The notes under the pieces were generated by a model. It was not told the origin of the DNA. It saw nothing but the letters and a program-made list of their open reading frames with translations, and did not search any database. Below are positions 37,631 to 46,208 of a stretch of DNA of 64,000 nt, in pieces. Made by a program: the position numbers and the translations under genes. The stretch is from the IMG/VR virus record IMGVR_UViG_3300043427_002327, positions 186,001 to 250,000 of that record; one strand, given 5' to 3'. The stretch comes from a virus. Within the stretch, counting starts at the first letter, position 1. The number at the start of each line of letters is the position of its first letter.

Positions 37631-40005
37631 AATGATACAAAATCTACTGATTGGATTGCTGTTGTGTGAGCATTTCCAGCACTCACTTGTTTCCAATTAT
37701 TCCCTCCAGCAAATGTAGTGACTGGAGTGATTCTACTTATATTATTTGCATTTCCAAGTCTACCATTAGTTCCCTCACCCCAAGTCCAAAGGGTTCCATC
37801 GGTTTTGATTGCTGCTGTGTGAAAACCTCCAGCACTCACTTGTTTCCAATTCGTTCCTCCAGAAAATGTGGTGACTGGAGTACTTATGTTTGTAGTTTGT
37901 GCATTTCCAAGATTTCCATTATTTCCAAAACCCCAAGTCCAAAGAGTTCCATCGGTTTTGACTACTGATGTATGTTGATTTCCTGCACTCACTTGTTTCC
38001 AATTCGTTCCTCCAGCGAATGTTGTGACTGGAGTGCTTCTATTTGTAATATCATTAGTTCCAAGTCTTCCGTTATTTCCATAACCCCAAGTCCAAAGGGT
38101 TCCATCGGTTTTGATTGCTGCTGTATGTTCATTTCCAGCACTCACTTGTTTCCAATTAGTTCCTCCCGCAAATGTTTCATTTGGAACCCAATCAATACTA
38201 TCAAGTCCTGATCCAAGTTGACCGTTAAGATTTATACCGAACAAATAAAGCTCTTTATTTACACCATCATCATATAAAGAAATTGTATGATCTCTACCAC
38301 AACTTACTTGTTTCCAATTCGTTCCTCCAGCGAATGTTGTGACTGGAGTGCTTCTATTTGTAATATCATTAGTTCCAAGTCTTCCGTTATTTCCATAACC
38401 CCAAGTCCAAAGGGTTCCATCGGTTTTGATTGCTGCTGTGTGAAAACCTCCAGCACTCACTTGTTTCCAATTCGTTCCTCCGGCAAATGTTGTGACTGGA
38501 GTGCTTCTATTTGTAGTTTGTGCATTTCCAAGTTGTCCAAAACCTCCATAACCCCAAGTCCAAAGGGTTCCATCGGTTTTGATTGCTGCGGTAAAACTAC
38601 CTCCAGCACTCACTTGTTTCCAATTCGTTCCTCCAGCGAATGTTGTGACTGGAGTGCTTCTATTTGTAGTTTGTGCATTTCCAAGTTGTCCAAATGGACT
38701 ACTAAAAAGACTATTTGACCCCCAAGTCCAAAGAGTTCCATCGGTTTTGATTGCTGCCGTATGAGTGGAAAAATTACTCGCCGATATTGCTGTTCCACAA
38801 CTTACTTGTTTCCAATTGGTTCCTCCAGCAAAGGTGGTAACTGGAGTACTAAAGGTTCCTGTAGTTGCTCCATTTCCAAGTCTTCCATTACTACCAAGAC
38901 CCCAAGTCCAAAGAGTACCATCTGTTTTAATTGCTGCTGTGTAATTAACTCCAGCACTCACTTGTTTCCAATTGGTTCCTCCAGAAAATGTGGTGACTGG
39001 AGTGCTTCTATTTGTAGTTTGTGCATTTCCAAGTTGTCCAAAACCTCCATAACCCCAAGTCCAAAGGGTTCCATCGGTTTTGACTACTGCTGTATAATAA
39101 CCTCCAGCACTTACTTGTTTCCAGTTAGTTCCTCCAGCAAAGGTGGTAACTGGAGTACTAAAGGTTCCTGTAGTTGCTCCATTTCCAAGTCTTCCGTTAT
39201 TTCCATAACCCCAAGTCCAAAGAGTTCCATCGGTTTTGATTGCTGCTGTGTGAAAACCTCCAGCACTTATTGTATATAAATCTTCTGGTTCTGATGAAGG
39301 TACATCTTTCCAATTTATTCCTCCAGCGAATGTAGTTACAGGAGTAACTTTATTGGTTCCTATAGCAAATCTTCCAAGCCTTCCATTACCTCCATAACCC
39401 CAAGTCCAAAGGGTTCCATCGGTTTTGATTGCCGTTACATGAATAGTTCCTAAACTCACTTGTTTCCAATTCGTTCCTCCAGCAAATGTTGTGACTGGAG
39501 TGCTTCTATTTGTAATATCATTAGCTCCAAGTTTTCCATTATCACCATAACCCCAAGTCCAAAGAGTACCATCTGTTTTAATTGCTGCTGTGTAATTAAC
39601 TCCAGCACTCACTTGTTTCCAATTGGTTCCTCCAGAAAATGTGGTGACTGGAGTACTTGTATCAGTAATAGTTGCATTTCCAAGTCGTCCACCACTTCCA
39701 CTACCCCAAACCCAAAGGGTTCCATCGGTTTTGATTGCTGCTGTGTGAAAACCTCCAGCACTCACTTGTTTCCAATTCGTTCCTCCAGCAAATGTGGTAA
39801 CTGGAGTAATTCTATCTGTAATTGCTGAATTTCCAAGATTTCCATTATTTCCAAAACCCCAACACCAAAGTTCTGGAGGAATACCAATCTGTTGTCCAAT
39901 AGAAGGATAAACACTCAACAAATAATCCTTACGAACTAACTTACTTCCCAAATCAACTCCATTACTATCTTTAAAATTGGTAGTGATATTTTGATTAGAA
40001 CTCAT
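37627..40005 (-). CDS. RCC1-like propeller fibre protein, 14 blades (792 aa)
   Basis: A 50-residue head (MSSNQNITTNFKDSNGVDLG) precedes 14 RCC1-type blades. Most are near-identical (TDGTLWTWGYG.NG.LGN); one is degenerate (ELYLFGINLNGQLGSG). Fourteen blades suggest two seven-bladed propellers in tandem. The DNA repeats would favour recombination and blade number change. It follows a DUF4376-like chaperone gene. Confidence 0.85.
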   Translation of the reverse strand: MSSNQNITTNFKDSNGVDLGSKLVRKDYLLSVYPSIGQQIGIPPELWCWGFGNNGNLGNSAITDRITPVTTFAGGTNWKQVSAGGFHTAAIKTDGTLWVWGSGSGGRLGNATITDTSTPVTTFSGGTNWKQVSAGVNYTAAIKTDGTLWTWGYGDNGKLGANDITNRSTPVTTFAGGTNWKQVSLGTIHVTAIKTDGTLWTWGYGGNGRLGRFAIGTNKVTPVTTFAGGINWKDVPSSEPEDLYTISAGGFHTAAIKTDGTLWTWGYGNNGRLGNGATTGTFSTPVTTFAGGTNWKQVSAGGYYTAVVKTDGTLWTWGYGGFGQLGNAQTTNRSTPVTTFSGGTNWKQVSAGVNYTAAIKTDGTLWTWGLGSNGRLGNGATTGTFSTPVTTFAGGTNWKQVSCGTAISASNFSTHTAAIKTDGTLWTWGSNSLFSSPFGQLGNAQTTNRSTPVTTFAGGTNWKQVSAGGSFTAAIKTDGTLWTWGYGGFGQLGNAQTTNRSTPVTTFAGGTNWKQVSAGGFHTAAIKTDGTLWTWGYGNNGRLGTNDITNRSTPVTTFAGGTNWKQVSCGRDHTISLYDDGVNKELYLFGINLNGQLGSGLDSIDWVPNETFAGGTNWKQVSAGNEHTAAIKTDGTLWTWGYGNNGRLGTNDITNRSTPVTTFAGGTNWKQVSAGNQHTSVVKTDGTLWTWGFGNNGNLGNAQTTNISTPVTTFSGGTNWKQVSAGGFHTAAIKTDGTLWTWGEGTNGRLGNANNISRITPVTTFAGGNNWKQVSAGNAHTTAIQSVDFVSF

Positions 40006-40679
40006 TCCAGTCCTCCTAAGAAATCAAAAGGTCTTTCTGGTTGTTCACGAACCACTACATTATAAACATCATCAATGGTCGCACACGCATCAATTTCCTG
40101 AAGTTTTGAGAGTTCCCAGTCAAATGCCTCTTGAACTTTTAAGTCAACCTGATGAATAATATATTGAAGTTCTTCAGTGGTAATCTCCAACCAAGTGTTT
40201 TTAAACTTAAAGTTATGAGGACCAGGAGATGCAGAAAGTTTTGCTGCTAATAAAATTCTTTCTTCTCTTGAGGTTGATACTTCTACTTCAGTTTCATTTA
40301 CTGTGAGTGTAATTGTAGTATTTTCTTTTTCTCTTCTATAAGGTGCAACTTCTTGTTTGCGACGTTCTTTGACTTCTTCAAGGGTTTTATCAGTAACTGG
40401 ATAAGTCAATAAAACCTTAATAGGAACATTGTTCTCTTCAACAATTGACCAAGTAAAATTACCAATATTTTGATACTTGGGGTCGTGTGATGGAATATCT
40501 TTTTCTATTTGTAAAAGATGTGTAAGACCATCACTAAAATGAATTGGAATTTCTGTGTAACTTGAAGGATTGAGAGTTTCTTCTACTTCAAGGTCTTCTA
40601 ATTCAGCATTCATCATTCGGACATTGTAACCAATCGGTCCTAAAATCAATGAGTTGTTATGAATAAGTGCGAGTTCCAT
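40002..40679 (-). CDS. DUF4376-like tail-fibre assembly protein (225 aa)
   Basis: The C-terminal 110 residues match the DUF4376 layout: TLEEVKERRKQEVA, a strand-rich middle, RILLAAKLSASPG and WLEITTEELQYIIHQVD, ending in a helix. Such proteins accompany phage tail fibres as assembly factors. It lies between two RCC1 fibre genes, with a CATAAATA close to its start. Confidence 0.65.
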   Translation of the reverse strand: MELALIHNNSLILGPIGYNVRMMNAELEDLEVEETLNPSSYTEIPIHFSDGLTHLLQIEKDIPSHDPKYQNIGNFTWSIVEENNVPIKVLLTYPVTDKTLEEVKERRKQEVAPYRREKENTTITLTVNETEVEVSTSREERILLAAKLSASPGPHNFKFKNTWLEITTEELQYIIHQVDLKVQEAFDWELSKLQEIDACATIDDVYNVVVREQPERPFDFLGGLE

Positions 40680-40692
40680 TGGTCTTTATGAG

Positions 40693-40700
40693 TATTTATG
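40693..40700 (-). promoter_or_regulatory. CATAAATA late-like promoter
   Basis: The minus strand reads CTCATAAATACTCATAAAG immediately before the DUF4376-like gene (14 nt). The leader would be very short, so it may not be the functional site. Confidence 0.35.
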
Positions 40701-41877
40701 AGAGTGGAAGGTCTGCTGGGATACCTGCGGTGACTGCTGCTGTGTTAGAAATCTGTTTCCAGTTAGTTCCACCAGCAAATGTAGTGACTGGAGTACTTCT
40801 ATCAGTATTATTTGCATTTCCGAGTTTTCCACTAACTCCAGAGCCCCAAATCCACAAGGTTCCATCAGTCTTAATTGCTGTTATGTAATTAACTCCACAA
40901 CTAACTTGTTTCCAATTAGTCCCCCCAGCAAATGTAGTGACTGGAGTACTTCTATCAGTATTATTTGCATTTCCAAGTTGTCCAGAAGTCCCAGTACCCC
41001 AAGTCCACAAGGTTCCATCAGTCTTAATTGCTGTTGTGTGATAAAATCCACAACTTACTTGTTTCCAATTAGTCCCCCCAGCAAATGTAGTGACTGGAGT
41101 ACTTCTATCAGTATTATTTGCATTTCCAAGTTGTCCAGCATACCCATAACCCCAAGTCCAAAGAGTTCCATCGGTTTTGACTGCTGCTGTATGACTATAT
41201 CCACAACTCACTTGTTTCCAGTTCGTCCCTCCGGCAAATGTGGTGACCGGAGTACTCGTGTTTCCAGTAACTATCCCGTTTCCAAGTTCTCCAAAAGACT
41301 CACTACCCCAAAGCCAAAGAGTTCCATCGGTTTTGATTGCTGCTGTACAATAACCTACAGAACTCACTTGTTTCCAGTTCGTCCCCCCGGCAAAAGTGGT
41401 AATGGGGGTGCTTCTATTTGTAGCATTTGCATTTCCAAGTTGTCCAGAATACCCACGACCCCAGGTCCAAAGAGTTCCATCTGTTTTAATTGCTGTTGTG
41501 TGATAACTTCCAAATCCCGAACTCACTTGTTTCCAGTTGGTTCCTCCTGCAAATGTGGTAACCGGGGTACTTCTTACTGTATAACCTGCATTTCCAAGTT
41601 GTCCACTATCTCCACTACCCCAAGTCCAAAGCGTACCATCAGTTTTAATTGCTGTTGTGTGAACACTTCCAGCACTCACTTGTTTCCAATTAGTCCCCCC
41701 AGCAAATGTAGTGAGGGGGGTACTAAAGTTTCCAGTAGTTGCTCCATTTCCAAGTCTTCCATTATCACCATAACCCCAAGTCCAAAGTTCATCACCAATA
41801 TATTGGTCAATTAACCAATATTCACTCACATAATAATTCTCAATGTCTCCTTCTGGGGATAAGAACTGATTAGGCAT
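40696..41877 (-). CDS. RCC1-like propeller fibre protein, 7 blades (393 aa)
   Basis: A 35-residue head (MPNQFLSPEGDIENYYVSEY) is followed by seven blades such as DELWTWGYGDNGRLGN and TDGTLWLWGSESFGELGN. It has the same fold as the 396-aa protein but a different head, so heads and propellers are shuffled modules. The head overlaps the collagen fibre stop by 8 nt. Confidence 0.85.
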   Translation of the reverse strand: MPNQFLSPEGDIENYYVSEYWLIDQYIGDELWTWGYGDNGRLGNGATTGNFSTPLTTFAGGTNWKQVSAGSVHTTAIKTDGTLWTWGSGDSGQLGNAGYTVRSTPVTTFAGGTNWKQVSSGFGSYHTTAIKTDGTLWTWGRGYSGQLGNANATNRSTPITTFAGGTNWKQVSSVGYCTAAIKTDGTLWLWGSESFGELGNGIVTGNTSTPVTTFAGGTNWKQVSCGYSHTAAVKTDGTLWTWGYGYAGQLGNANNTDRSTPVTTFAGGTNWKQVSCGFYHTTAIKTDGTLWTWGTGTSGQLGNANNTDRSTPVTTFAGGTNWKQVSCGVNYITAIKTDGTLWIWGSGVSGKLGNANNTDRSTPVTTFAGGTNWKQISNTAAVTAGIPADLPLS

Positions 41878-44800
41878 TTATCTTATCCTCCAATTCTTCA
41901 ATGCGAATTTGTTGTTCCTTAATTGCTTCAATTAATACTGCAACAATGTTTCCGTAAGAAACTGTTTTCAATCCTTTTGCATTTGTAGTTACAACTTCAG
42001 GTAATACCTTTTCAATTTCTTGTGCAATCACACCGATAGATGATTTATTATGTCCATCAATCCAATCATAATAAACACCATCAATTCGTTTTACCAATTC
42101 CACTGCATTCTCAATGGGTCTTATATTTTCTTTCTGGGTTTGGTCAGATAGTGATGTGAATACAGTTGCATAAAGAGTTCCAGTGCTTGGTTGGAATTCT
42201 AATTTATTGTCTGATGCATATGTTGCGGTAGGTGTTCCGGTTGCAACATCCGAGAATGTTGGGAAGAAAATGTTTGAAGATGCAGTTTCGTTAGTGATGC
42301 TACCACTTCCACCGGAGGTTCCTTGAATACCTTGAATTGAAGTTCCTTGAGTACCTTGAATACCTGTGGTTCCTTGAATACCTTGTGTTCCTTGAGATCC
42401 TGTGGTTCCTTGGCGACCCTGTATACCTTGAGTACCTTGAGATCCTGTGATACCTTGTGTTCCTTGAGATCCTGAACCTGTAATTCCTTGAGTACCTTGA
42501 ATACCTTGGATACCTTGTGATCCTGTGATACCTTGTGTTCCTTGAGATCCTGAACCTGTAATTCCTTGGCGACCTTGAATACCTTGTGATCCCGTGGTTC
42601 CCTGGATACCTTGTGTTCCTTGTGATCCCGTGGTTCCCTGGATACCTTGTGTTCCTTGAGATCCTGTAGTTCCTTGAATACCTTGTGTTCCTTGAGATCC
42701 TGTGGTTCCTTGGATACCTTGTGTTCCTTGAGATCCTGTGGTTCCTTGGCGACCCTGTATACCTTGAGTACCTTGAGATCCTGTGGTTCCTTGGATACCT
42801 TGAGTTCCTTGAGAACCAGTAGTTCCTTGAATACCTTGAGTTCCTTGAGATCCTGTGGTTCCTTGGAGACCCTGTATACCTTGAGTTCCTCCAGATGACC
42901 AACTTACTCCAATTCCAGTAGAAATTAATATCGAACCTGCAGTACCTACCTGATTATTACTATCATAAAGACCATTGCGAATTCTAATATTTCCAACTAT
43001 ATCTAATTTTTGTGATGGATTGGTAGTTCCCAAACCAATGTTCCCATCAAAAGGTGCAAGTTGTATAGTTCCATTTGCATCCACATCAATACTTGGAATA
43101 CCGGAAACATCGTTAACACTAAAGATAGAACCACTTGTAAGATTATTTGTAATGCTGAATAATTGTCCAGCAGACGCTTCAAATGATAGTGTCCCAGAAT
43201 TGAGAGTATCATAATGAATAATATCAATAATAGTTCCAATACCAACTGTACCAATACCAGATGATGGTCCACTATAAGTTAAACTTGTACTTCCAGTTGG
43301 GTTATTAGATGCATCTTTATAAACAATTTGATTTGCAGAACCAGCAACAGGACCTGTTATTCCTTGAATACCTTGAGTTCCTTGAGATCCTGTGGTTCCC
43401 TGAATACCTTGAGTTCCTTGAGATCCTGTGGTTCCCTGAATACCTTGAGTACCTTGAGATCCTGTGGTTCCTTGAGATCCTGTGGTTCCCTGAATACCTT
43501 GAGTACCTTGAGAACCAGTGGTTCCTTGAATACCTTGAGTTCCTTGAGATCCTGTGGTTCCTTGACGACCTTGAATACCTTGAGAACCAGTGGTTCCTTG
43601 AATACCTTGAGTTCCTTGAGATCCTGTGGTTCCCTGAATACCTTGAGTACCTTGAGATCCTGTGGTTCCCTGGATACCTTGAGTTCCTTGAGATCCTGTG
43701 GTTCCTTGAATTCCTTGAGTACCTTGAGATCCTGTGGTTCCTTGAGATCCTGTGGTTCCCTGAATACCTTGTGTTCCCTGGATACCTTGTGTTCCTTGAG
43801 AACCTGTGGTTCCCTGAGAACCTGTGGTTCCTTGAATTCCTTGAGTACCTTGAGATCCTGTGGTTCCTTGAGATCCTGTGGTTCCCTGGATACCTTGTGT
43901 TCCTTGAGAACCAGTTGTTCCTTGACGACCTTGAATACCTTGAGATCCTGTGGTTCCTTGAATTCCTTGTGTTCCCTGGATACCTTGTGTTCCTTGAGAT
44001 CCTGTGGTTCCCTGAGAACCTGTGGTTCCTTGAATTCCTTGAGTACCTTGAGATCCTGTGGTTCCCTGGATACCTTGTGTTCCTTGAGATCCTGTGGTTC
44101 CCTGGATACCTTGTGTTCCTTGAGATCCTGTGGTTCCTTGACGACCTTGAATACCTTGAGAACCTGTGGTTCCTTGAATACCTTGAGTTCCTTGAGATCC
44201 TGTGGTTCCCTGAATACCTTGAGTACCTTGAGATCCTGTGGTTCCTTGGATACCCTGAACACCTTGCAGTGCAGCACTTTGAATAGTATCTTTCTTTAAC
44301 TGACCATCAGTTACATCATAGAATAAAATAAAATCATTACTTGCTGCGGCAGTTTGAGTTCTATCATTAATTAATCCAGGATTTGCACTTCTAATATTGG
44401 AAATTGTTACTCCAGTACCTAAAGTAGTAGAAGATAAAACCTCAGTACCCCCAATTTCATATACTTTTCCAACTTCAAGATTAACATTATCACTAAATTT
44501 TAATGCGGAATTAGTGTTATCCCAGGTAATTGTTTTTCTTATATTTGTAGAACCAATACCAATTCCTGCACCATCAAGGAGTATATTTGTTCCAATAGTA
44601 GATGCAACTCCAATTTGATAATCTGCAAGTTCAATAGTTGTAGAATTTACTTGTGTAGTTGTTCCGTCAACATACAAATCACCTTTAATTCTTACAAGTC
44701 CAGTATTATCTCCTATTGTAGTTGGGTCAATAATAAGTTCAGTTGGACCATTAATTTGATTTACATACAGTGATGTTCCATCAAAAGTTAAATTTGGAGA

Positions 44801-45865
44801 ACCAGTTGGATTATTTGAACCATCTTTATATACTACTTGATTTGCAGAACCAGCAACAGGACCTGTTGTTCCTTGAATTCCTTGAGTACCTTGAGATCCT
44901 GTGGTTCCTTGAATTCCTTGAGTACCTTGAGATCCTGTGGTTCCTTGAGATCCTGTGGTTCCTTGGATTCCTTGAGTTCCTTGAGATCCTGTGGTTCCCT
45001 GGATACCTTGAGTTCCTTGAGATCCTGTGGTTCCTTGACGACCTTGAATACCTTGAGATCCTGTGGTTCCTTGACGACCTTGAATACCTTGAGATCCTGT
45101 GGTTCCTTGAATACCTTGTGTTCCTTGAGATCCTGTGGTTCCCTGAGAACCTGTGGTTCCCTGAATACCTTGAGTTCCTTGAGAACCTGTGGTTCCCTGA
45201 ATACCTTGAGTTCCTTGAGATCCTGTGGTTCCCTGGATACCTTGAGTTCCTTGAGATCCTGTGGTTCCCTGGATACCTTGAGTACCTTGAGTACCTTGAG
45301 TACCTTGAGATCCTGTAGTTCCTTGAGATCCTGTGGTTCCTTGAATACCTTGTGTTCCTTGAGATCCTGTGGTTCCTTGAGAACCTGTGGTTCCCTGAAT
45401 ACCTTGAGTTCCTTGAGATCCTGTGGTTCCTTGAATACCTTGAGTACCTTGAGTACCTTGAGAACCTGTGGTTCCTTGACGACCTTGAATACCTTGAGAA
45501 CCTGTGGTTCCCTGGATACCTTGAGTACCTTGAGTACCTTGAGATCCTGTAGTTCCTTGGATTCCTTGAGTACCTTGTGATCCTGTGGTTCCTTGAACTC
45601 CTTGCAATGCAGCAGTTGATATTGATTCCCACTTAATACCAGAACCAGTGGATAATAGAACTGATGTTGCAGCACCCACTTGATCAAAACTATCATAAAT
45701 TCCACCACGAATTCTTACATCTCCCGCAACATCTAATTCTTGTGTTGCATTCGTGGTTCCAATACCAACCTTACCAGTAACCTCAAGTACTATTTGATTT
45801 TCAGTATAAGAAGTAATACCGATTCTGAGATTTCTTTGACGATTACTAATATATCCTTTAGGCAT
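41870..45865 (-). CDS. giant collagen-like fibre with C-terminal S74 chaperone (1331 aa)
   Basis: Three Gly-X-Y blocks (about 44,870-45,600, 43,360-44,270 and 42,310-42,895 on the DNA) are separated by beta-rich modules that repeat, for example GPVAGSANQVVYKD after blocks 1 and 2 and 'VGIGTTNATQELDVAGD'. The last 95 residues (SDQTQKENIRPIENAV, then IGVIAQEIEKVLPEVV and VLIEAIKEQQIRIEELE) match the peptidase S74 intramolecular chaperone, which directs trimer folding and self-cleaves. It is an obvious tail fibre. Confidence 0.9.
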   Translation of the reverse strand: MPKGYISNRQRNLRIGITSYTENQIVLEVTGKVGIGTTNATQELDVAGDVRIRGGIYDSFDQVGAATSVLLSTGSGIKWESISTAALQGVQGTTGSQGTQGIQGTTGSQGTQGTQGIQGTTGSQGIQGRQGTTGSQGTQGTQGIQGTTGSQGTQGIQGTTGSQGTTGSQGTQGIQGTTGSQGTTGSQGTQGTQGTQGIQGTTGSQGTQGIQGTTGSQGTQGIQGTTGSQGTQGIQGTTGSQGTTGSQGTQGIQGTTGSQGIQGRQGTTGSQGIQGRQGTTGSQGTQGIQGTTGSQGTQGIQGTTGSQGTTGSQGTQGIQGTTGSQGTQGIQGTTGPVAGSANQVVYKDGSNNPTGSPNLTFDGTSLYVNQINGPTELIIDPTTIGDNTGLVRIKGDLYVDGTTTQVNSTTIELADYQIGVASTIGTNILLDGAGIGIGSTNIRKTITWDNTNSALKFSDNVNLEVGKVYEIGGTEVLSSTTLGTGVTISNIRSANPGLINDRTQTAAASNDFILFYDVTDGQLKKDTIQSAALQGVQGIQGTTGSQGTQGIQGTTGSQGTQGIQGTTGSQGIQGRQGTTGSQGTQGIQGTTGSQGTQGIQGTTGSQGTQGIQGTTGSQGTTGSQGTQGIQGTQGIQGTTGSQGIQGRQGTTGSQGTQGIQGTTGSQGTTGSQGTQGIQGTTGSQGTTGSQGTQGIQGTQGIQGTTGSQGTTGSQGTQGIQGTTGSQGTQGIQGTTGSQGTQGIQGTTGSQGTQGIQGTTGSQGIQGRQGTTGSQGTQGIQGTTGSQGTQGIQGTTGSQGTTGSQGTQGIQGTTGSQGTQGIQGTTGSQGTQGIQGITGPVAGSANQIVYKDASNNPTGSTSLTYSGPSSGIGTVGIGTIIDIIHYDTLNSGTLSFEASAGQLFSITNNLTSGSIFSVNDVSGIPSIDVDANGTIQLAPFDGNIGLGTTNPSQKLDIVGNIRIRNGLYDSNNQVGTAGSILISTGIGVSWSSGGTQGIQGLQGTTGSQGTQGIQGTTGSQGTQGIQGTTGSQGTQGIQGRQGTTGSQGTQGIQGTTGSQGTQGIQGTTGSQGTQGIQGTTGSQGTQGIQGTTGSQGIQGRQGITGSGSQGTQGITGSQGIQGIQGTQGITGSGSQGTQGITGSQGTQGIQGRQGTTGSQGTQGIQGTTGIQGTQGTSIQGIQGTSGGSGSITNETASSNIFFPTFSDVATGTPTATYASDNKLEFQPSTGTLYATVFTSLSDQTQKENIRPIENAVELVKRIDGVYYDWIDGHNKSSIGVIAQEIEKVLPEVVTTNAKGLKTVSYGNIVAVLIEAIKEQQIRIEELEDKINA
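42310..45600 (-). repeat. collagen Gly-X-Y coding repeats (three blocks)
   Basis: Nine- to twelve-base units encoding Gly-Thr-Gln, Gly-Ile-Gln and Gly-Ser-Gln triplets recur almost exactly across the three blocks, with near-identical 36-nt phrases. Such DNA can change length by slippage or recombination. The second, shorter set is in the fibre at 28.15-28.54 kb. Confidence 0.8.
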
Positions 45866-45874
45866 TGTTCTTAA

Positions 45875-46204
45875 TTAGTTGAGGGTTTCTAAAATACTTG
45901 CGATAAATTTCAAGTTGGTCCCATTACTACCCGATAGAACTAATCTATCACCACTTTCTAATACTAACTTTCCCGGAAGAAGATTTGCAGTATCATTACC
46001 AGAAATTGGAAATTGTTTCAATATTTCCGTATCAGTAGAACTTCTACGATGCGTAAAAGATATATCTTGAGAAGTTGACCCAATATTCGTGACTTGCGCA
46101 AGAAGAACTACTCCAGTATAACCAACTGGTGCAGTATAAATTGAAGTTGTTGCGACACCAACAACTGCAGTGACTGTTTTAAAAACATTAAGTGCTAACG
46201 CCAT
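45875..46204 (-). CDS. small virion-type beta protein (109 aa)
   Basis: The protein begins MALALNVFKTVTAVVGVATT and contains SIYTAPVGYTGVVLLAQVTN, a strand-rich pattern found in cyanophage structural proteins with a jelly-roll look. A GGAGGAG ribosome-binding site is strong. It lies between two fibre genes and is probably part of the virion. Confidence 0.6.
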   Translation of the reverse strand: MALALNVFKTVTAVVGVATTSIYTAPVGYTGVVLLAQVTNIGSTSQDISFTHRRSSTDTEILKQFPISGNDTANLLPGKLVLESGDRLVLSGSNGTNLKFIASILETLN

Positions 46205-46208
46205 CTTA

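Noticed and set aside
37651-39828. Plus-strand Cys/Ser-rich frames opposite the RCC1 genes
   Set aside because: These too are antisense readings of the repeated blade codons and contain the same phrase over and over. There is no support for expression.
43309-44299. Long plus-strand frames of more than 300 codons opposite the collagen-like gene, in two frames, with LEIL and SCGSL repeats
   Set aside because: They are mirror readings of the Gly-X-Y repeat DNA, which lacks stops in several frames because of its periodic sequence. They have no promoter or ribosome-binding site.
42310-45600. Direct repeats resembling a CRISPR array
   Set aside because: The units are short, in coding phase and without unique spacers of constant length. 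They encode collagen-like triplets.
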